Positions 44,802 through 53,643 of a stretch of DNA of 64,000 nucleotides are shown piece by piece. The stretch spans positions 434,001-498,000 of the forward strand of contig JAEXBS010000047.1 of assembly GCA_023393915.1 (NCBI GenBank), written 5' to 3'. A model generated the notes under the pieces. That model was not told the DNA's origin and did no database searches. It saw only the letters and a list, made by a program, of their open reading frames with translations. The DNA comes from Bacteroidota bacterium. GTDB lineage: Bacteria; Bacteroidota; Bacteroidia; Flavobacteriales; Weeksellaceae. Each line of letters starts with the position of its first letter. The stretch's first letter is position 1. Made by a program: the position numbers and the translations under genes.

Positions 44802-46313
44802 ATGGAACCAGAAATAGCGCAAATTCAAGATTTCAAAGGTAAATATCCTAAACAAATATGGGGACTCTTCTTCTCCGAAATGTGGGAAAGGTTTTGTTTC
44901 TACGGTATGCGAGGAATGCTTACCTATTTCATGATTACAGAGCTTTTAATGAAGGAGGATATAGCTCAACTTCAATACGGTGCAACACAAGCCTTTGTCT
45001 ATGCCTTTACCTTTATAGGAGGACTTTTTGCAGACAAAATTCTTGGGTTTAGAAAATCACTTTTCTGGGGTGGATTAATGATGATTGCGGGATCTGCAAT
45101 TCTAGCCAGTGATCCTCACAATAATTTCTTCTTAGGAATTGCCTTCACCATTATTGGAACGGGGTTTTTCAAACCGAACATTTCTACTATGGTAGGAAAG
45201 CTCTACAAACCCAATGACCATAGAACCGATGCTGGATTCTCTTTGTTCTATGCAGGTATAAACTTAGGAGCTTTACTAGGTGGCTATCTTTGTATTGCTA
45301 TAGGAAAGGGGGAACTCTTCACCGCCCTTATACCAGAGCACCTTCGTTGGAACGTAGCATTTGGTCTAGCTGCAGTGGTAATGATTATCAGTTTAATTAA
45401 TTTCTTCTTTACCCAAAAAAGCTTAGGATCGATTGGCCTAAAACCTGGTCATCCTCTTTCGGACAGCCCCGAGGTAAAAAATTCAAAATGGAAAGAGTAC
45501 GCCGTATATTTTGGAACACTAGTATTAATTCCAGTGATTATGACTATGGTTTCAAAAACTCAGTATACCGATTTGTTCATGTATATTATCGGACCCCTTA
45601 CCTTACTATACTTGTTCTATGAAATGAGTAAAGTAACACCATCGGAAAGAAAAAAACTTGTTGCCGCTTTGGTCTTTATCGTATTCTCTGTTTTGTTTTG
45701 GGGAATCTACGAACAGAGTGGTGGTTCCCTGAGTATTTTTGCAGCTAAAAACCTCAACAATGATTTGCTGGGTCTAGATCCCAACGGAGTAAATAATTCA
45801 GGAGGCGCCTTCTACATTATACTTCTTGCTCCACTTGCTGGGCTTTTATGGATGTGGCTGAGCAAGAAGAAAATTGAACCCAATACCGTAGTGAAGTTTG
45901 GATTAGGTTTTCTTTTCTTAGGTTTAGGATTTTATGCCCTATTTGCCACTCGCTTTTTCGCCAACCTACAGGGCGTCACTTCTTTGAATGTCTTTGCGAT
46001 TGCCCTATTAATAATTACCTTCGGTGAATTATGTCTCTCCCCGATCGGGCTTTCAATTATGACCAAGCTCTCAACGAAGAACCTTCAAGGAATGATGATG
46101 GGGTTATGGTTTTTGGCTTCTGCCTACGGTCAATACGTTGCCGGAATCATTGGGTCAAAAATGGCGCAGGCTAAGGAAGGATCCAGCAACTATGAAGCTT
46201 TGCTAACCTATACGGATGGATACAAACAGCTGGGAATTTATGCAATTGTCGCTGGTATCCTATTGATATTGATTTCACCTTGGGTCCGTAAACTTATGCA
46301 AGACGTGAAGTAG
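44802..46313 (+). CDS. POT-family peptide transporter 3
   Basis: A 503-residue third member of the array: SEMWERFCFYGMRGMLTYFM (ExxER), FSLFYAGINLGALLGGYLC and GELCLSPIGLSIMTKL. It begins with EIAQIQDFKGKYPKQIW. It is separated from the second copy by a terminator and has a near-consensus -7 box (TATTTTCG, about 44777-44784), so it is probably expressed separately. Confidence 0.93.
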   Translation: MEPEIAQIQDFKGKYPKQIWGLFFSEMWERFCFYGMRGMLTYFMITELLMKEDIAQLQYGATQAFVYAFTFIGGLFADKILGFRKSLFWGGLMMIAGSAILASDPHNNFFLGIAFTIIGTGFFKPNISTMVGKLYKPNDHRTDAGFSLFYAGINLGALLGGYLCIAIGKGELFTALIPEHLRWNVAFGLAAVVMIISLINFFFTQKSLGSIGLKPGHPLSDSPEVKNSKWKEYAVYFGTLVLIPVIMTMVSKTQYTDLFMYIIGPLTLLYLFYEMSKVTPSERKKLVAALVFIVFSVLFWGIYEQSGGSLSIFAAKNLNNDLLGLDPNGVNNSGGAFYIILLAPLAGLLWMWLSKKKIEPNTVVKFGLGFLFLGLGFYALFATRFFANLQGVTSLNVFAIALLIITFGELCLSPIGLSIMTKLSTKNLQGMMMGLWFLASAYGQYVAGIIGSKMAQAKEGSSNYEALLTYTDGYKQLGIYAIVAGILLILISPWVRKLMQDVK

Positions 46314-46365
46314 GCTTAGATATTTGAAAATTTTAACTTATTTAGAAATTAACCATCCAATACCT

Positions 46366-46896
46366 ATGGATAGATTTATTTGGATTTTCTTGTTTCTCCT
46401 TTCTTTTCCTTTAAGTGCTCAAGTAAAATGGTTAGGTATGGAGCAAGCGGTAGATTTACAACAAACGCAGCCCAAAAAATTGCTCATCTTTTTTAGCGAT
46501 TCCTCCTGTGAAAGTTGTAAGATTATGTTGAAAAAGACTTTCAATCACCCCGAGATTCTTAGCATAATAGAAGAGAAATTTTATCCGGTACTTATCGATG
46601 TAAAAAGCCCAGAATCCATTTCGGCTTTTGGGAAAAAATTTTCGGGGGTCTCTGAGAGCCCTAATTCACAAGCGCAAAAGCACGAATTTTCCCAGTTTTT
46701 GAATATCACGTCTTTGCCCTCACTTATCTTTACGGACGAACAAAGCATGCCCTTAACAACAATCCAAGGATCCTTGTCCCCAAAAGAACTGGAGCCCTAC
46801 TTAAGTTTCTTCGGAAGTGGAGAGTACGAAAAAATTAACAGCAAGCAAAACTGGGAACAACAAAGAAAGAAATTTCGCTCCCGAATTCGAGAATAA
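46366..46896 (+). CDS. Secreted thioredoxin-like protein
   Basis: A 176-residue protein with a signal peptide (MDRFIWIFLFLLSFPLSAQ) and a thioredoxin-fold domain of the DUF255/SoxW-like type: KLLIFFSDSSCESCKIMLKKTF with a C-x2-C active site (CESC), then the cis-Pro loop (SLPSLIF). It may act in periplasmic disulfide reduction. ATG at 46366 was chosen over an upstream TTG, since it starts exactly at the signal peptide. The charged tail (WEQQRKKFRSRIRE) is typical of flavobacterial members. Confidence 0.82.
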   Translation: MDRFIWIFLFLLSFPLSAQVKWLGMEQAVDLQQTQPKKLLIFFSDSSCESCKIMLKKTFNHPEILSIIEEKFYPVLIDVKSPESISAFGKKFSGVSESPNSQAQKHEFSQFLNITSLPSLIFTDEQSMPLTTIQGSLSPKELEPYLSFFGSGEYEKINSKQNWEQQRKKFRSRIRE

Positions 46897-46972
46897 GAAA
46901 TTATTGAATTTGAAAGTTGCAAATGGAATGAATATTCCCGAAATTGTCCCGTAGAATACCTTCTACTTCCAC

Positions 46973-49057
46973 GTGACATTTGATACACCAATAGAATTTA
47001 TCAAGGGCATCGGCCCCGAAAGATCGAAACTGCTGCATTCGGTACTTAATTTAAGTACAGTGGCAGATCTATTAGAATTCTACCCCATTAGGCATATCGA
47101 TAAAAGCAGAATATATAAAACGAGTGAACTTTCTGAGCAGAACAATGAATTACAGCTTAAAGGTAAGATCATAGAACTCACAGAACTAGGTAGCGGGAGA
47201 TCCAAAAGATTGGTTGGAAAATTCCAAGATGAGACTGGTATCTTAGAGCTTATTTGGTTCCAATATTCCAAATGGTTAAAAGATCAAATCCCACTGCATA
47301 TACCTCTGCTTATATTCGGAAGAGTAACCCTTTATGGATCAAAATTTTCGATGGCCCATCCAGAAATCGAAAGACTAGAAAATCGTGAACAGAGTTCGGA
47401 TCTCATTCCGATATATCCCAGCTCTGAAAAGCTGACGAAAAGAGGTTTAGGACAAAAATTCTTTCGCCAAATAATTAAGAACTTAATACCGCAAATCCCT
47501 ACTCTAGCCCAGGAAAACCTCCCAGAGTTAATACGTCATAATTTTCAACTACTAGATCGTGCACAAGCCTATAAAAATATACACTTTCCAAAAGACATAG
47601 AAGTTTATGAAAAGGCTGATTATCGCTTAAAATTTGAGGAAGCTTTTTTCTTTCAATTGTCCTATGGTCTAAAAAGAAAATACCATGAAAGGCACGCCAA
47701 AGGACATCCTTTTACTCAAGTCGGAGAGCATTTTTTAAACTTCTATCACCATCATCTCCCCTTTGAACTTACAGAAGCGCAAAAAAGAGTAGTAAAAGAA
47801 ATTCGATTGGATCTTCGCAAACCCATTCAAATGAATCGACTTTTGCAAGGCGATGTAGGTTCTGGTAAAACAATTGTTGCGCTACTTACCATGCTAATCG
47901 CATTGGATAATGGGTTTCAAAGTGCGTTAGTGGCACCCACTGAGATCCTAGCTCAACAGCACTTCGCGGGGATCTCCCAACTATTGCAACCTACAGGGAT
48001 TAAGATTGCTTTGCTAACCGGTAGTACTAAAAAATCGCAGAGAACAAAACTACACGAGCAGCTGCGCTCAGGAGAAATCTCCATTTTAATTGGAACGCAC
48101 GCTGTTTTTGAAAAAGAAGTACAATTTAATAACATTGGACTTTGCATCATCGATGAACAGCACCGATTTGGAGTGGCACAAAGGGCAACCTTATGGAAAA
48201 AAAACCAAATTCCTCCCCACATTTTAGTAATGACGGCCACACCGATTCCAAGGACCTTGGCCATGAGCTTTTATTCCGATCTGCAAGTCTCGGTGATTGA
48301 CGAATTGCCCAAAGGACGTAAATCTATTATCACAGTACATCGAAAAGAAAAAGACCGACAAAGTGTTTACAATTTTTGCCATGAAGAACTTAAGAAAGGA
48401 AGGCAGATCTACTTTGTTTATCCTCTCATCGAAGAAAGTGAAACCTTATCTTATAAGAATCTGCAAGAAGGGTACGAACACATCAGTAACGCTTTTGACT
48501 CCTACCCAATTTCCATCCTTCATGGGAAAATGACTCCCGCGGAAAAAGATCTAGCTATGGAGAACTTTGCAACGATGAAGACCCAAATCATGGTCGCAAC
48601 CACAGTTATTGAAGTAGGTGTCAATGTTCCCAATGCATCGGTAATGGTTATCGAAAGTGCCGAGAGATTTGGACTCTCTCAACTTCATCAACTTAGAGGT
48701 CGAGTGGGAAGAGGTGCCGATCAGAGTTATTGTATACTGATGAGCTCGGAGAAGCTATCTCAGGAATCCCGTAAGAGACTTTCGACCATGTGTCAGACAA
48801 CCGATGGCTTCGTCATATCAGAAGTTGATCTAGAGCTCCGCGGACCAGGTGATATGCTAGGTACTCAGCAAAGCGGGATCGTCGACTTTAAACGCCTTAG
48901 TCTACTTAAAGATCAACAAATCATTAAGAAAACAAAAGACCTGGTGGCGAATTTACTGAAAAGAGACCCATTTTTAGAAAGTTCAGATGTACAGGAAATG
49001 AAAAATTATTACATCAAATACTACCGCTCAAAAACCAAATGGAGTCAAATCTCTTAA
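46973..49057 (+). CDS. recG: ATP-dependent DNA helicase RecG
   Basis: The 694-residue branched-DNA helicase that reverses stalled replication forks. The N-terminal wedge/OB domain (TPIEFIKGIGPERSKLL) is followed by the helicase core: Walker A LLQGDVGSGKTIVALL, Walker B IIDEQHRFGVAQR, motif III MTATPIPRTLAM, and motif VI QLRGRVGRG, with the C-terminal TRG region. The start is a GTG at 46973: an in-frame stop lies 21 nt upstream, no ATG is present between, and the alignment needs residues from this point. Confidence 0.95.
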   Translation: MTFDTPIEFIKGIGPERSKLLHSVLNLSTVADLLEFYPIRHIDKSRIYKTSELSEQNNELQLKGKIIELTELGSGRSKRLVGKFQDETGILELIWFQYSKWLKDQIPLHIPLLIFGRVTLYGSKFSMAHPEIERLENREQSSDLIPIYPSSEKLTKRGLGQKFFRQIIKNLIPQIPTLAQENLPELIRHNFQLLDRAQAYKNIHFPKDIEVYEKADYRLKFEEAFFFQLSYGLKRKYHERHAKGHPFTQVGEHFLNFYHHHLPFELTEAQKRVVKEIRLDLRKPIQMNRLLQGDVGSGKTIVALLTMLIALDNGFQSALVAPTEILAQQHFAGISQLLQPTGIKIALLTGSTKKSQRTKLHEQLRSGEISILIGTHAVFEKEVQFNNIGLCIIDEQHRFGVAQRATLWKKNQIPPHILVMTATPIPRTLAMSFYSDLQVSVIDELPKGRKSIITVHRKEKDRQSVYNFCHEELKKGRQIYFVYPLIEESETLSYKNLQEGYEHISNAFDSYPISILHGKMTPAEKDLAMENFATMKTQIMVATTVIEVGVNVPNASVMVIESAERFGLSQLHQLRGRVGRGADQSYCILMSSEKLSQESRKRLSTMCQTTDGFVISEVDLELRGPGDMLGTQQSGIVDFKRLSLLKDQQIIKKTKDLVANLLKRDPFLESSDVQEMKNYYIKYYRSKTKWSQIS

Positions 49058-49061
49058 AATA

Positions 49062-49100
49062 AAAACTGCAGCTCGCTAAAAAGCATCCTGCAGTTTTATT
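49062..49100 (+). terminator. Terminator after recG
   Basis: Inverted repeat AAAACTGCAG/CTGCAGTTTT around a 16-nt loop, followed by ATTTG. Confidence 0.7.
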
Positions 49101-49125
49101 TGTCAATTTTAAATTGAAAAGGTCT

Positions 49126-49359
49126 TTAGCGTTTTGATCCTCCTCTTGCTACGAGAGCAATGATTAAAATGAGTACTAAAGCTCCAATAACCCACACAAG
49201 CGGATTGGACATCCAATCACCACTAGCAAGTTCATCACCAGGTTTGTCAATATCGACATCCACTTTTAAATCAGCTCCTTCTTGGGCAAAAGAAAGGCCA
49301 TACATTAAAAAGGAAAGCACAAAAAGCTGCACTTTTTTGAAAGTTGTAAGGTTTTTCAT
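49126..49359 (-). CDS. Small membrane protein with signal peptide
   Basis: Not recognised. A 77-residue protein with a cleavable signal (MKNLTTFKKVQLFVLSFLMYGLSFAQ), a short acidic segment (DLKVDVDIDKPGDELASG) and a C-terminal helix (WVIGALVLILIIALVARGGSKR). The mature form would be a single-pass protein with a short periplasmic part. It is 20 nt downstream of an unannotated 50-residue membrane protein gene, in the same direction. Confidence 0.75.
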   Translation of the reverse strand: MKNLTTFKKVQLFVLSFLMYGLSFAQEGADLKVDVDIDKPGDELASGDWMSNPLVWVIGALVLILIIALVARGGSKR

Positions 49360-49379
49360 ATTCTATTTTTTTTATGATT

Positions 49380-49532
49380 CTATCGAACTGATTTTTGGTA
49401 TTCGAGTACTATTTTCCTCACCATAACTAAAACCGCGGCAAGAAATACAAAATGAATTTCATTTTCGGCATTGAAGATTATGTAGGCAAAAAACCAAACA
49501 ATAAACAATATTCCCGAAATCCACCAATGCAT
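49380..49532 (-). CDS. 50-residue membrane protein
   Basis: A short reading frame found by reading the minus strand. It encodes MHWWISGILFIVWFFAYIIF, then a charged NAENEIH turn, then FVFLAAVLVMVRKIVLEY, so two membrane helices with a small loop. The start is ATG at 49532; in-frame stops lie just upstream. It is 20 nt before the 77-residue membrane protein and could form an operon with it. No homologue is recognised; the hydrophobic pattern is better than expected by chance in a noncoding stretch. Confidence 0.5.
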   Translation of the reverse strand: MHWWISGILFIVWFFAYIIFNAENEIHFVFLAAVLVMVRKIVLEYQKSVR

Positions 49533-49736
49533 TCTTTAATACTTTTAGCCATGCTCCTCTACCTATCTTTTAGGTTCTAGTGTAGAAGATTGTTAAACAT
49601 TCTTTTAATAAGATCATATTCTTATTAATTTCAGAAAGTAACACTCATCTACAAAACAAATTTGAATAAATGAACTAAGAATTGTATTACAGAATTTCGA
49701 GAATAAATTTCATTATTCAAAAAAAGTACTGCTTAA

Positions 49737-51959
49737 TTAAATTTTACTTGCATCTGGCAGCAGTACAGTGAAAACTGAGCCAACACCTGGCGTGCTGTGG
49801 GCATAGATGTAACCGTTATGATTTTCCACAATTTTTTTACAAATGGCTAGTCCAATGCCAGTACCCTGATAATCACCTCGAGAATGCAAACGGTTGAAAA
49901 GTGTGAATATTTTTTCTGAATATTGGTTCTCGAACCCTATGCCGTTGTCCTTAAAAGTAAACTTGTAATACCTGGTTTTTACTTCCCCTCTGAGTACGGG
50001 CTCTTTGTCCGAAGTGGTGAGTTTGCATTCTATTTCAATCTCAGGAGCCATATCTTGTTTTGCGTACTTGATTGAATTACCAATTAAATTCACAAACATC
50101 TGCTGGACTTGAAAAGGTATCACCAATAAGGTAGGAAGCGAACTGACTTGAATCGTCACATTCTTTTCGTCGATGAGGTGCCCGAGCTCTTCTATAGCAT
50201 TATGCATTAATAAATTAAGATCTACCCATTCGAAGCTCTCTTCAGAACGCGTTGACCTTGAAAAACGAAGTAAATCCTCTATCAATTGTCGCATTCTTCC
50301 AGCGGCGACACGTGTTCGTTCCATATACTGCTTTCCAGGATCAGACAATCGCTCCAGGTCCTTTTCCCACAGCCTAGAAAGAAACGTTTCAATCTTCCGT
50401 AAAGGCTCTTGCAAATCATGGCTAGCTGCATAATTAAAAGCCTGTAATTCTTTATTATTAGCCAGAAGGGTTAAATTCTTTTGCTGTAAATCCTGGCGTA
50501 TTTCGTACTCTTCCGTAATATCTAAGCTGATTACCAAGTAATACTCCCCACTGTACGGATTGGAGATTTTTCTTCCAGTGGTTGATATGTAACTAAAGGT
50601 CGTTTGTCCCTTAGGTAGAATGCGACTAACGAAAGGCTCTCGATCTTTACCCTCGTAGATGTCTTTTATAAATTGTGTAATCATTTCTCGATCTTCCGGG
50701 TAAACGTAAGGAAGAAAAGAACGGATTTGATTTGAAAAACCTTCGGGTTCTAATCCTAGCAACCGTACAAAATTATCTGAAAACACAAATTCTTTATCCT
50801 CATAAAAGTACTGCCAAGTACCAAAAAAACCGATTTTCTCAGCCTGCAAATAAATTTCGTTTGCAACACTTAGATTCTTGTTTCTCTCGCTAAGCACATA
50901 GTTGATTCCCTCAAGCTTAAGTTGATCTTCTATTTCTCGGCTCACGTCACTAGTCATTACCAGAATAATTTGTGATCTGCCCAAGGTGGTTACTCTACGA
51001 CCCACCGATTGAAACTGCCTTTGTTGTCCATCAGCTCTAACCACTCTATAACGAAATACAGGCATCTCATCACCTAATTGGAGTTTTTCAAATTGTTTCT
51101 TCACCCGGGAAAAATCCTCGGGATGAACAAATTCAAAATACCGCTCTAAACTGAGCGTCTCCTTGGAATGATCTAAACCTAAAAGCTCATAAAGATGCTT
51201 AGAAAAGCGAACCTTGCTAGTTGCTAAATCTTGCGTCCAGGTACCGTAATCACCTACTACTTCGGTAAGACCTAAAGTATCCAAAGAGAGTTCTAAATCT
51301 TGATTAATTCGTTTCTGCTCTTTTACATCCTTGCTTATTTTATAGAATGAAAAAGACAAGAGACCTAGTGAAAACAAGGAGATTAAATAAAGATAGACAG
51401 GCGTGGAGCGTTGAAAAAAAAGTAGATCACTTCTCCTTTGACTCAACAATTGTTTTTCGGTGGAAAGCATTTGAGAAATAAGCACTGAGATCTGTTCCAT
51501 TTGATCATTTCCCTTTTTTATTCGACTAAGCAATTGATCTTTGATAAATAGGGCGTCTTGATCTTGGGACTCCAAAGAATGGGTAACACTTAAAAGCTTT
51601 TCCTCAACCAAATAGTTAAGTTTATTAATATTGGATTTTTGTAGCGAATGAATACTAGAATCTTTGCGCACTTCAAAGATGATTTGCTCTATTTTTTTTA
51701 TTTCATCTCTGACGCGATCTCTATAAAAAGGATCGCTCGTTAAAATAAAACTTCTGTGATCCCGCTCCACAGCGAAAAAAGTAGAGGAGAGCTCTTCGAG
51801 CTGCAGGGAAAAATCAATAGATTCATCTACTTTTATATGGGTCTGACCTACACTTTCTAAATGCTTATAGGTTAATCCCATTAAGAAAAAAATCAGGGCG
51901 GCAGACACCACAAAAATGAGGCGCAAAAGAAAAAGCGAACGGTCTATTGCGCGTGACAT
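49737..51959 (-). CDS. CHASE3-PAS-PAS hybrid-free sensor histidine kinase
   Basis: A 740-residue membrane kinase. One helix at about 11-28, a periplasmic CHASE3-like domain (FFAVERDHRSFILTSDPFYRDRVRDEI), a second helix near 185-205, two PAS domains (about 225-345 and 370-490), then HisKA with the phospho-accepting His in NYAASHDLQEPLRKIETF, and HATPase_c motifs FVNLIGNSIKYAKQD, FKDNGIGFENQYSEKIF and GTGIGLAICKKIVENHNG. The order fits phytochrome/Rcp-type kinases that signal to a single-domain receiver. It lies 1 nt downstream of that receiver gene. Confidence 0.92.
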   Translation of the reverse strand: MSRAIDRSLFLLRLIFVVSAALIFFLMGLTYKHLESVGQTHIKVDESIDFSLQLEELSSTFFAVERDHRSFILTSDPFYRDRVRDEIKKIEQIIFEVRKDSSIHSLQKSNINKLNYLVEEKLLSVTHSLESQDQDALFIKDQLLSRIKKGNDQMEQISVLISQMLSTEKQLLSQRRSDLLFFQRSTPVYLYLISLFSLGLLSFSFYKISKDVKEQKRINQDLELSLDTLGLTEVVGDYGTWTQDLATSKVRFSKHLYELLGLDHSKETLSLERYFEFVHPEDFSRVKKQFEKLQLGDEMPVFRYRVVRADGQQRQFQSVGRRVTTLGRSQIILVMTSDVSREIEDQLKLEGINYVLSERNKNLSVANEIYLQAEKIGFFGTWQYFYEDKEFVFSDNFVRLLGLEPEGFSNQIRSFLPYVYPEDREMITQFIKDIYEGKDREPFVSRILPKGQTTFSYISTTGRKISNPYSGEYYLVISLDITEEYEIRQDLQQKNLTLLANNKELQAFNYAASHDLQEPLRKIETFLSRLWEKDLERLSDPGKQYMERTRVAAGRMRQLIEDLLRFSRSTRSEESFEWVDLNLLMHNAIEELGHLIDEKNVTIQVSSLPTLLVIPFQVQQMFVNLIGNSIKYAKQDMAPEIEIECKLTTSDKEPVLRGEVKTRYYKFTFKDNGIGFENQYSEKIFTLFNRLHSRGDYQGTGIGLAICKKIVENHNGYIYAHSTPGVGSVFTVLLPDASKI

Positions 51960-51960
51960 A

Positions 51961-52407
51961 TCAATAGCGAAGCAAAAAGTTATCTTTGCTCATTCCTGAA
52001 GTATGAAATTGCCAGTTAATGGTTACTACTTCAGAAAGAACTTTCTTCAGGAGTTTGAATTCATTAGGTTTTTTAATGTAAATATTTGCTCCATTAACAA
52101 AAGTTTCTTCGATATGCTCTTCCGATGAAGACGTGGAATAGATGGCAATTGCCATATTTTCAAATTTCGGATTGGACTTAATCTCACCCAAACACTCCAA
52201 ACCACTCTTTTTAGGCATATTCAAGTCGAGAAAAAGTATTTCTGGTAGTACAACGTCTTCTTGTAGCAGGTAATCCATTAACTCAACTCCGTCATTAAAG
52301 GTCCTAACCTTAGTGCTGATTTTCAATTCCTCAAAAGCATCGGTAAATAGTAAGCGGTCATCTTCATCATCGTCCGCTAGAAAAATATGGGTATACTCTT
52401 TGGTCAT
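51961..52407 (-). CDS. Single-domain response regulator (CheY/Rcp-like)
   Basis: A 148-residue receiver without an output domain. Acidic pocket ADDDEDD, phosphorylation site Asp in EILFLDLNMPKKSGLE, and the Lys in IYIKKPNEF. The sequence and its neighbour kinase match the Rcp1-like receivers that work with PAS-containing kinases. It lies between the AraC-type gene (3-nt gap) and the kinase gene (1-nt gap), so all three are translated from one mRNA. Confidence 0.93.
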   Translation of the reverse strand: MTKEYTHIFLADDDEDDRLLFTDAFEELKISTKVRTFNDGVELMDYLLQEDVVLPEILFLDLNMPKKSGLECLGEIKSNPKFENMAIAIYSTSSSEEHIEETFVNGANIYIKKPNEFKLLKKVLSEVVTINWQFHTSGMSKDNFLLRY

Positions 52408-52410
52408 TAG

Positions 52411-52968
52411 CTAGCGTTTAATTGCGGCTTCTCGCCGTTTGTTTATAATTTTTTGGAACTGCGAAGGGGTCATCCCTGTCGTATTTTTAAATTGTGTACT
52501 TAAATGGGCAACGCTCGAATAATTCAATCGATGTGCAATATCGGTTAAAGAAAGTTGCTCCATAATGAGCAATTGCTTTGCATACTCAATTTTCTGTAGA
52601 ATAATAAAGTTCTCGATCGAGGTATAGGTTACTTGAGAGAAAATATTGGAAATATAACCGTAGCTATGACCTAATTTCTCTGCCAAGAATACCGAAGCTT
52701 TCACTTGAATGTTTTGCTCGGAAAAAACCATTTCAACAATGGCGTCTTTAATCTTTTGAACCAAAACTGTTTTCTGATTCTCTATAATCTCAATACCGTA
52801 CTCTTCTAAAACAACTTTCATCTGCTCTAATTGAGATTTGGATAATTTTTCCAATACTTCAATTTCACCGAAGTTCATCATACGAAATTTGATTCCAAGC
52901 AAATCCAATCGCTCCTCTAGTACTTTTCTGCAGATGGTATTAAAGTCGAACTTAACGTTCATTTTCAT
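52411..52968 (-). CDS. AraC-family regulator with short N-terminal domain
   Basis: A 185-residue protein. The C-terminal ~100 residues are an AraC DNA-binding domain (YISNIFSQVTYTSIENFIILQKIEYAKQLLIMEQLSLTDIAHRLNYSSVAHLSTQFKNTTGMTPSQFQ). The N terminus (about 1-75) has a small domain with FGEIEVLEKLSKSQLEQMKVVLEEYGIEII, resembling a ferredoxin-like or HMA-like fold, rather than the usual cupin. Start at 52968; a second Met two codons later is possible. It heads the trio with receiver and kinase genes, suggesting it is the transcriptional output or is controlled by the pair. Confidence 0.85.
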   Translation of the reverse strand: MKMNVKFDFNTICRKVLEERLDLLGIKFRMMNFGEIEVLEKLSKSQLEQMKVVLEEYGIEIIENQKTVLVQKIKDAIVEMVFSEQNIQVKASVFLAEKLGHSYGYISNIFSQVTYTSIENFIILQKIEYAKQLLIMEQLSLTDIAHRLNYSSVAHLSTQFKNTTGMTPSQFQKIINKRREAAIKR

Positions 52969-53082
52969 GGCTGTCAATGTGTTTAATAGGTAAATATACA
53001 AATTGTTATTTTGCTATCGAAATGTTTGCAATCGCGCAAAAAAAATAATTTTCTAGAACTAAAAATTCTTTTAAACCCGGAA

Positions 53083-53580
53083 CTATAAGGACAAAGACAT
53101 TACATAGTCGTCCATTACGTAGCCCTCTCCTATATCTATCACTTCATGCCCTTGAACAATAAACCCGTTCTTTTCATAGGCTTTTCGAGCAGTGTTATTT
53201 TTATTAACATTCAAAACAATACGACGATCGCCAAACATCTGAACTTCTTCTTTAAGGAAACCAATCGCCTTACTTCCCCACCCTTTTCCTTGCTCGGAGG
53301 GTAAAATGTAAATTTTATGCAACTTGGTCGTTTGTTCGTTATAGCCGTATTGAAAGCCCATAAAACCCACTGGCAACTTAGTAGATTTTGACACCATTAA
53401 ATAATAGCGGAAGGAATCGTCTAATAGTTGCTTTTTCAATTCTTCGTTGCTGTACATTTCTTCAAGCATGTACTCAATCTGTTCAAAGGAAAGAATTTCA
53501 CTGTAGGCCTTTTCCCAAGAAACTTTCGCGATCTCTTGGATAGTTCCTATATCTGTAACTTCCGCTCTAATAAAATTCAT
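53083..53580 (-). CDS. GNAT-family N-acetyltransferase
   Basis: A 165-residue acetyltransferase. The acetyl-CoA motif is LHKIYILPSEQGKGWGSKAIGFL (about residues 96-118, with QGKGWG), followed by RIVLNVNKNNTARKAYEKNGFIVQG, the typical C-terminal core. The start could be ATG at 53580 or one 10 codons upstream at 53610; the shorter begins at FIRAEVTDI, where GNAT folds start. The substrate is unknown. It stands alone between dapA and the AraC gene. Confidence 0.88.
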   Translation of the reverse strand: MNFIRAEVTDIGTIQEIAKVSWEKAYSEILSFEQIEYMLEEMYSNEELKKQLLDDSFRYYLMVSKSTKLPVGFMGFQYGYNEQTTKLHKIYILPSEQGKGWGSKAIGFLKEEVQMFGDRRIVLNVNKNNTARKAYEKNGFIVQGHEVIDIGEGYVMDDYVMSLSL

Positions 53581-53643
53581 AAAGTAATTAATTCTATGGC
53601 TTAAAATCATGGAGTAATTGCCCCCGATAAGCTAATAAAAGTC

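Noticed and set aside
49533..49736. 24-codon frame starting ATGGCTAAAAG on the minus strand after a GAGGAG sequence
   Set aside because: It overlaps the better 50-residue frame and is too short, with no hydrophobic or family pattern.
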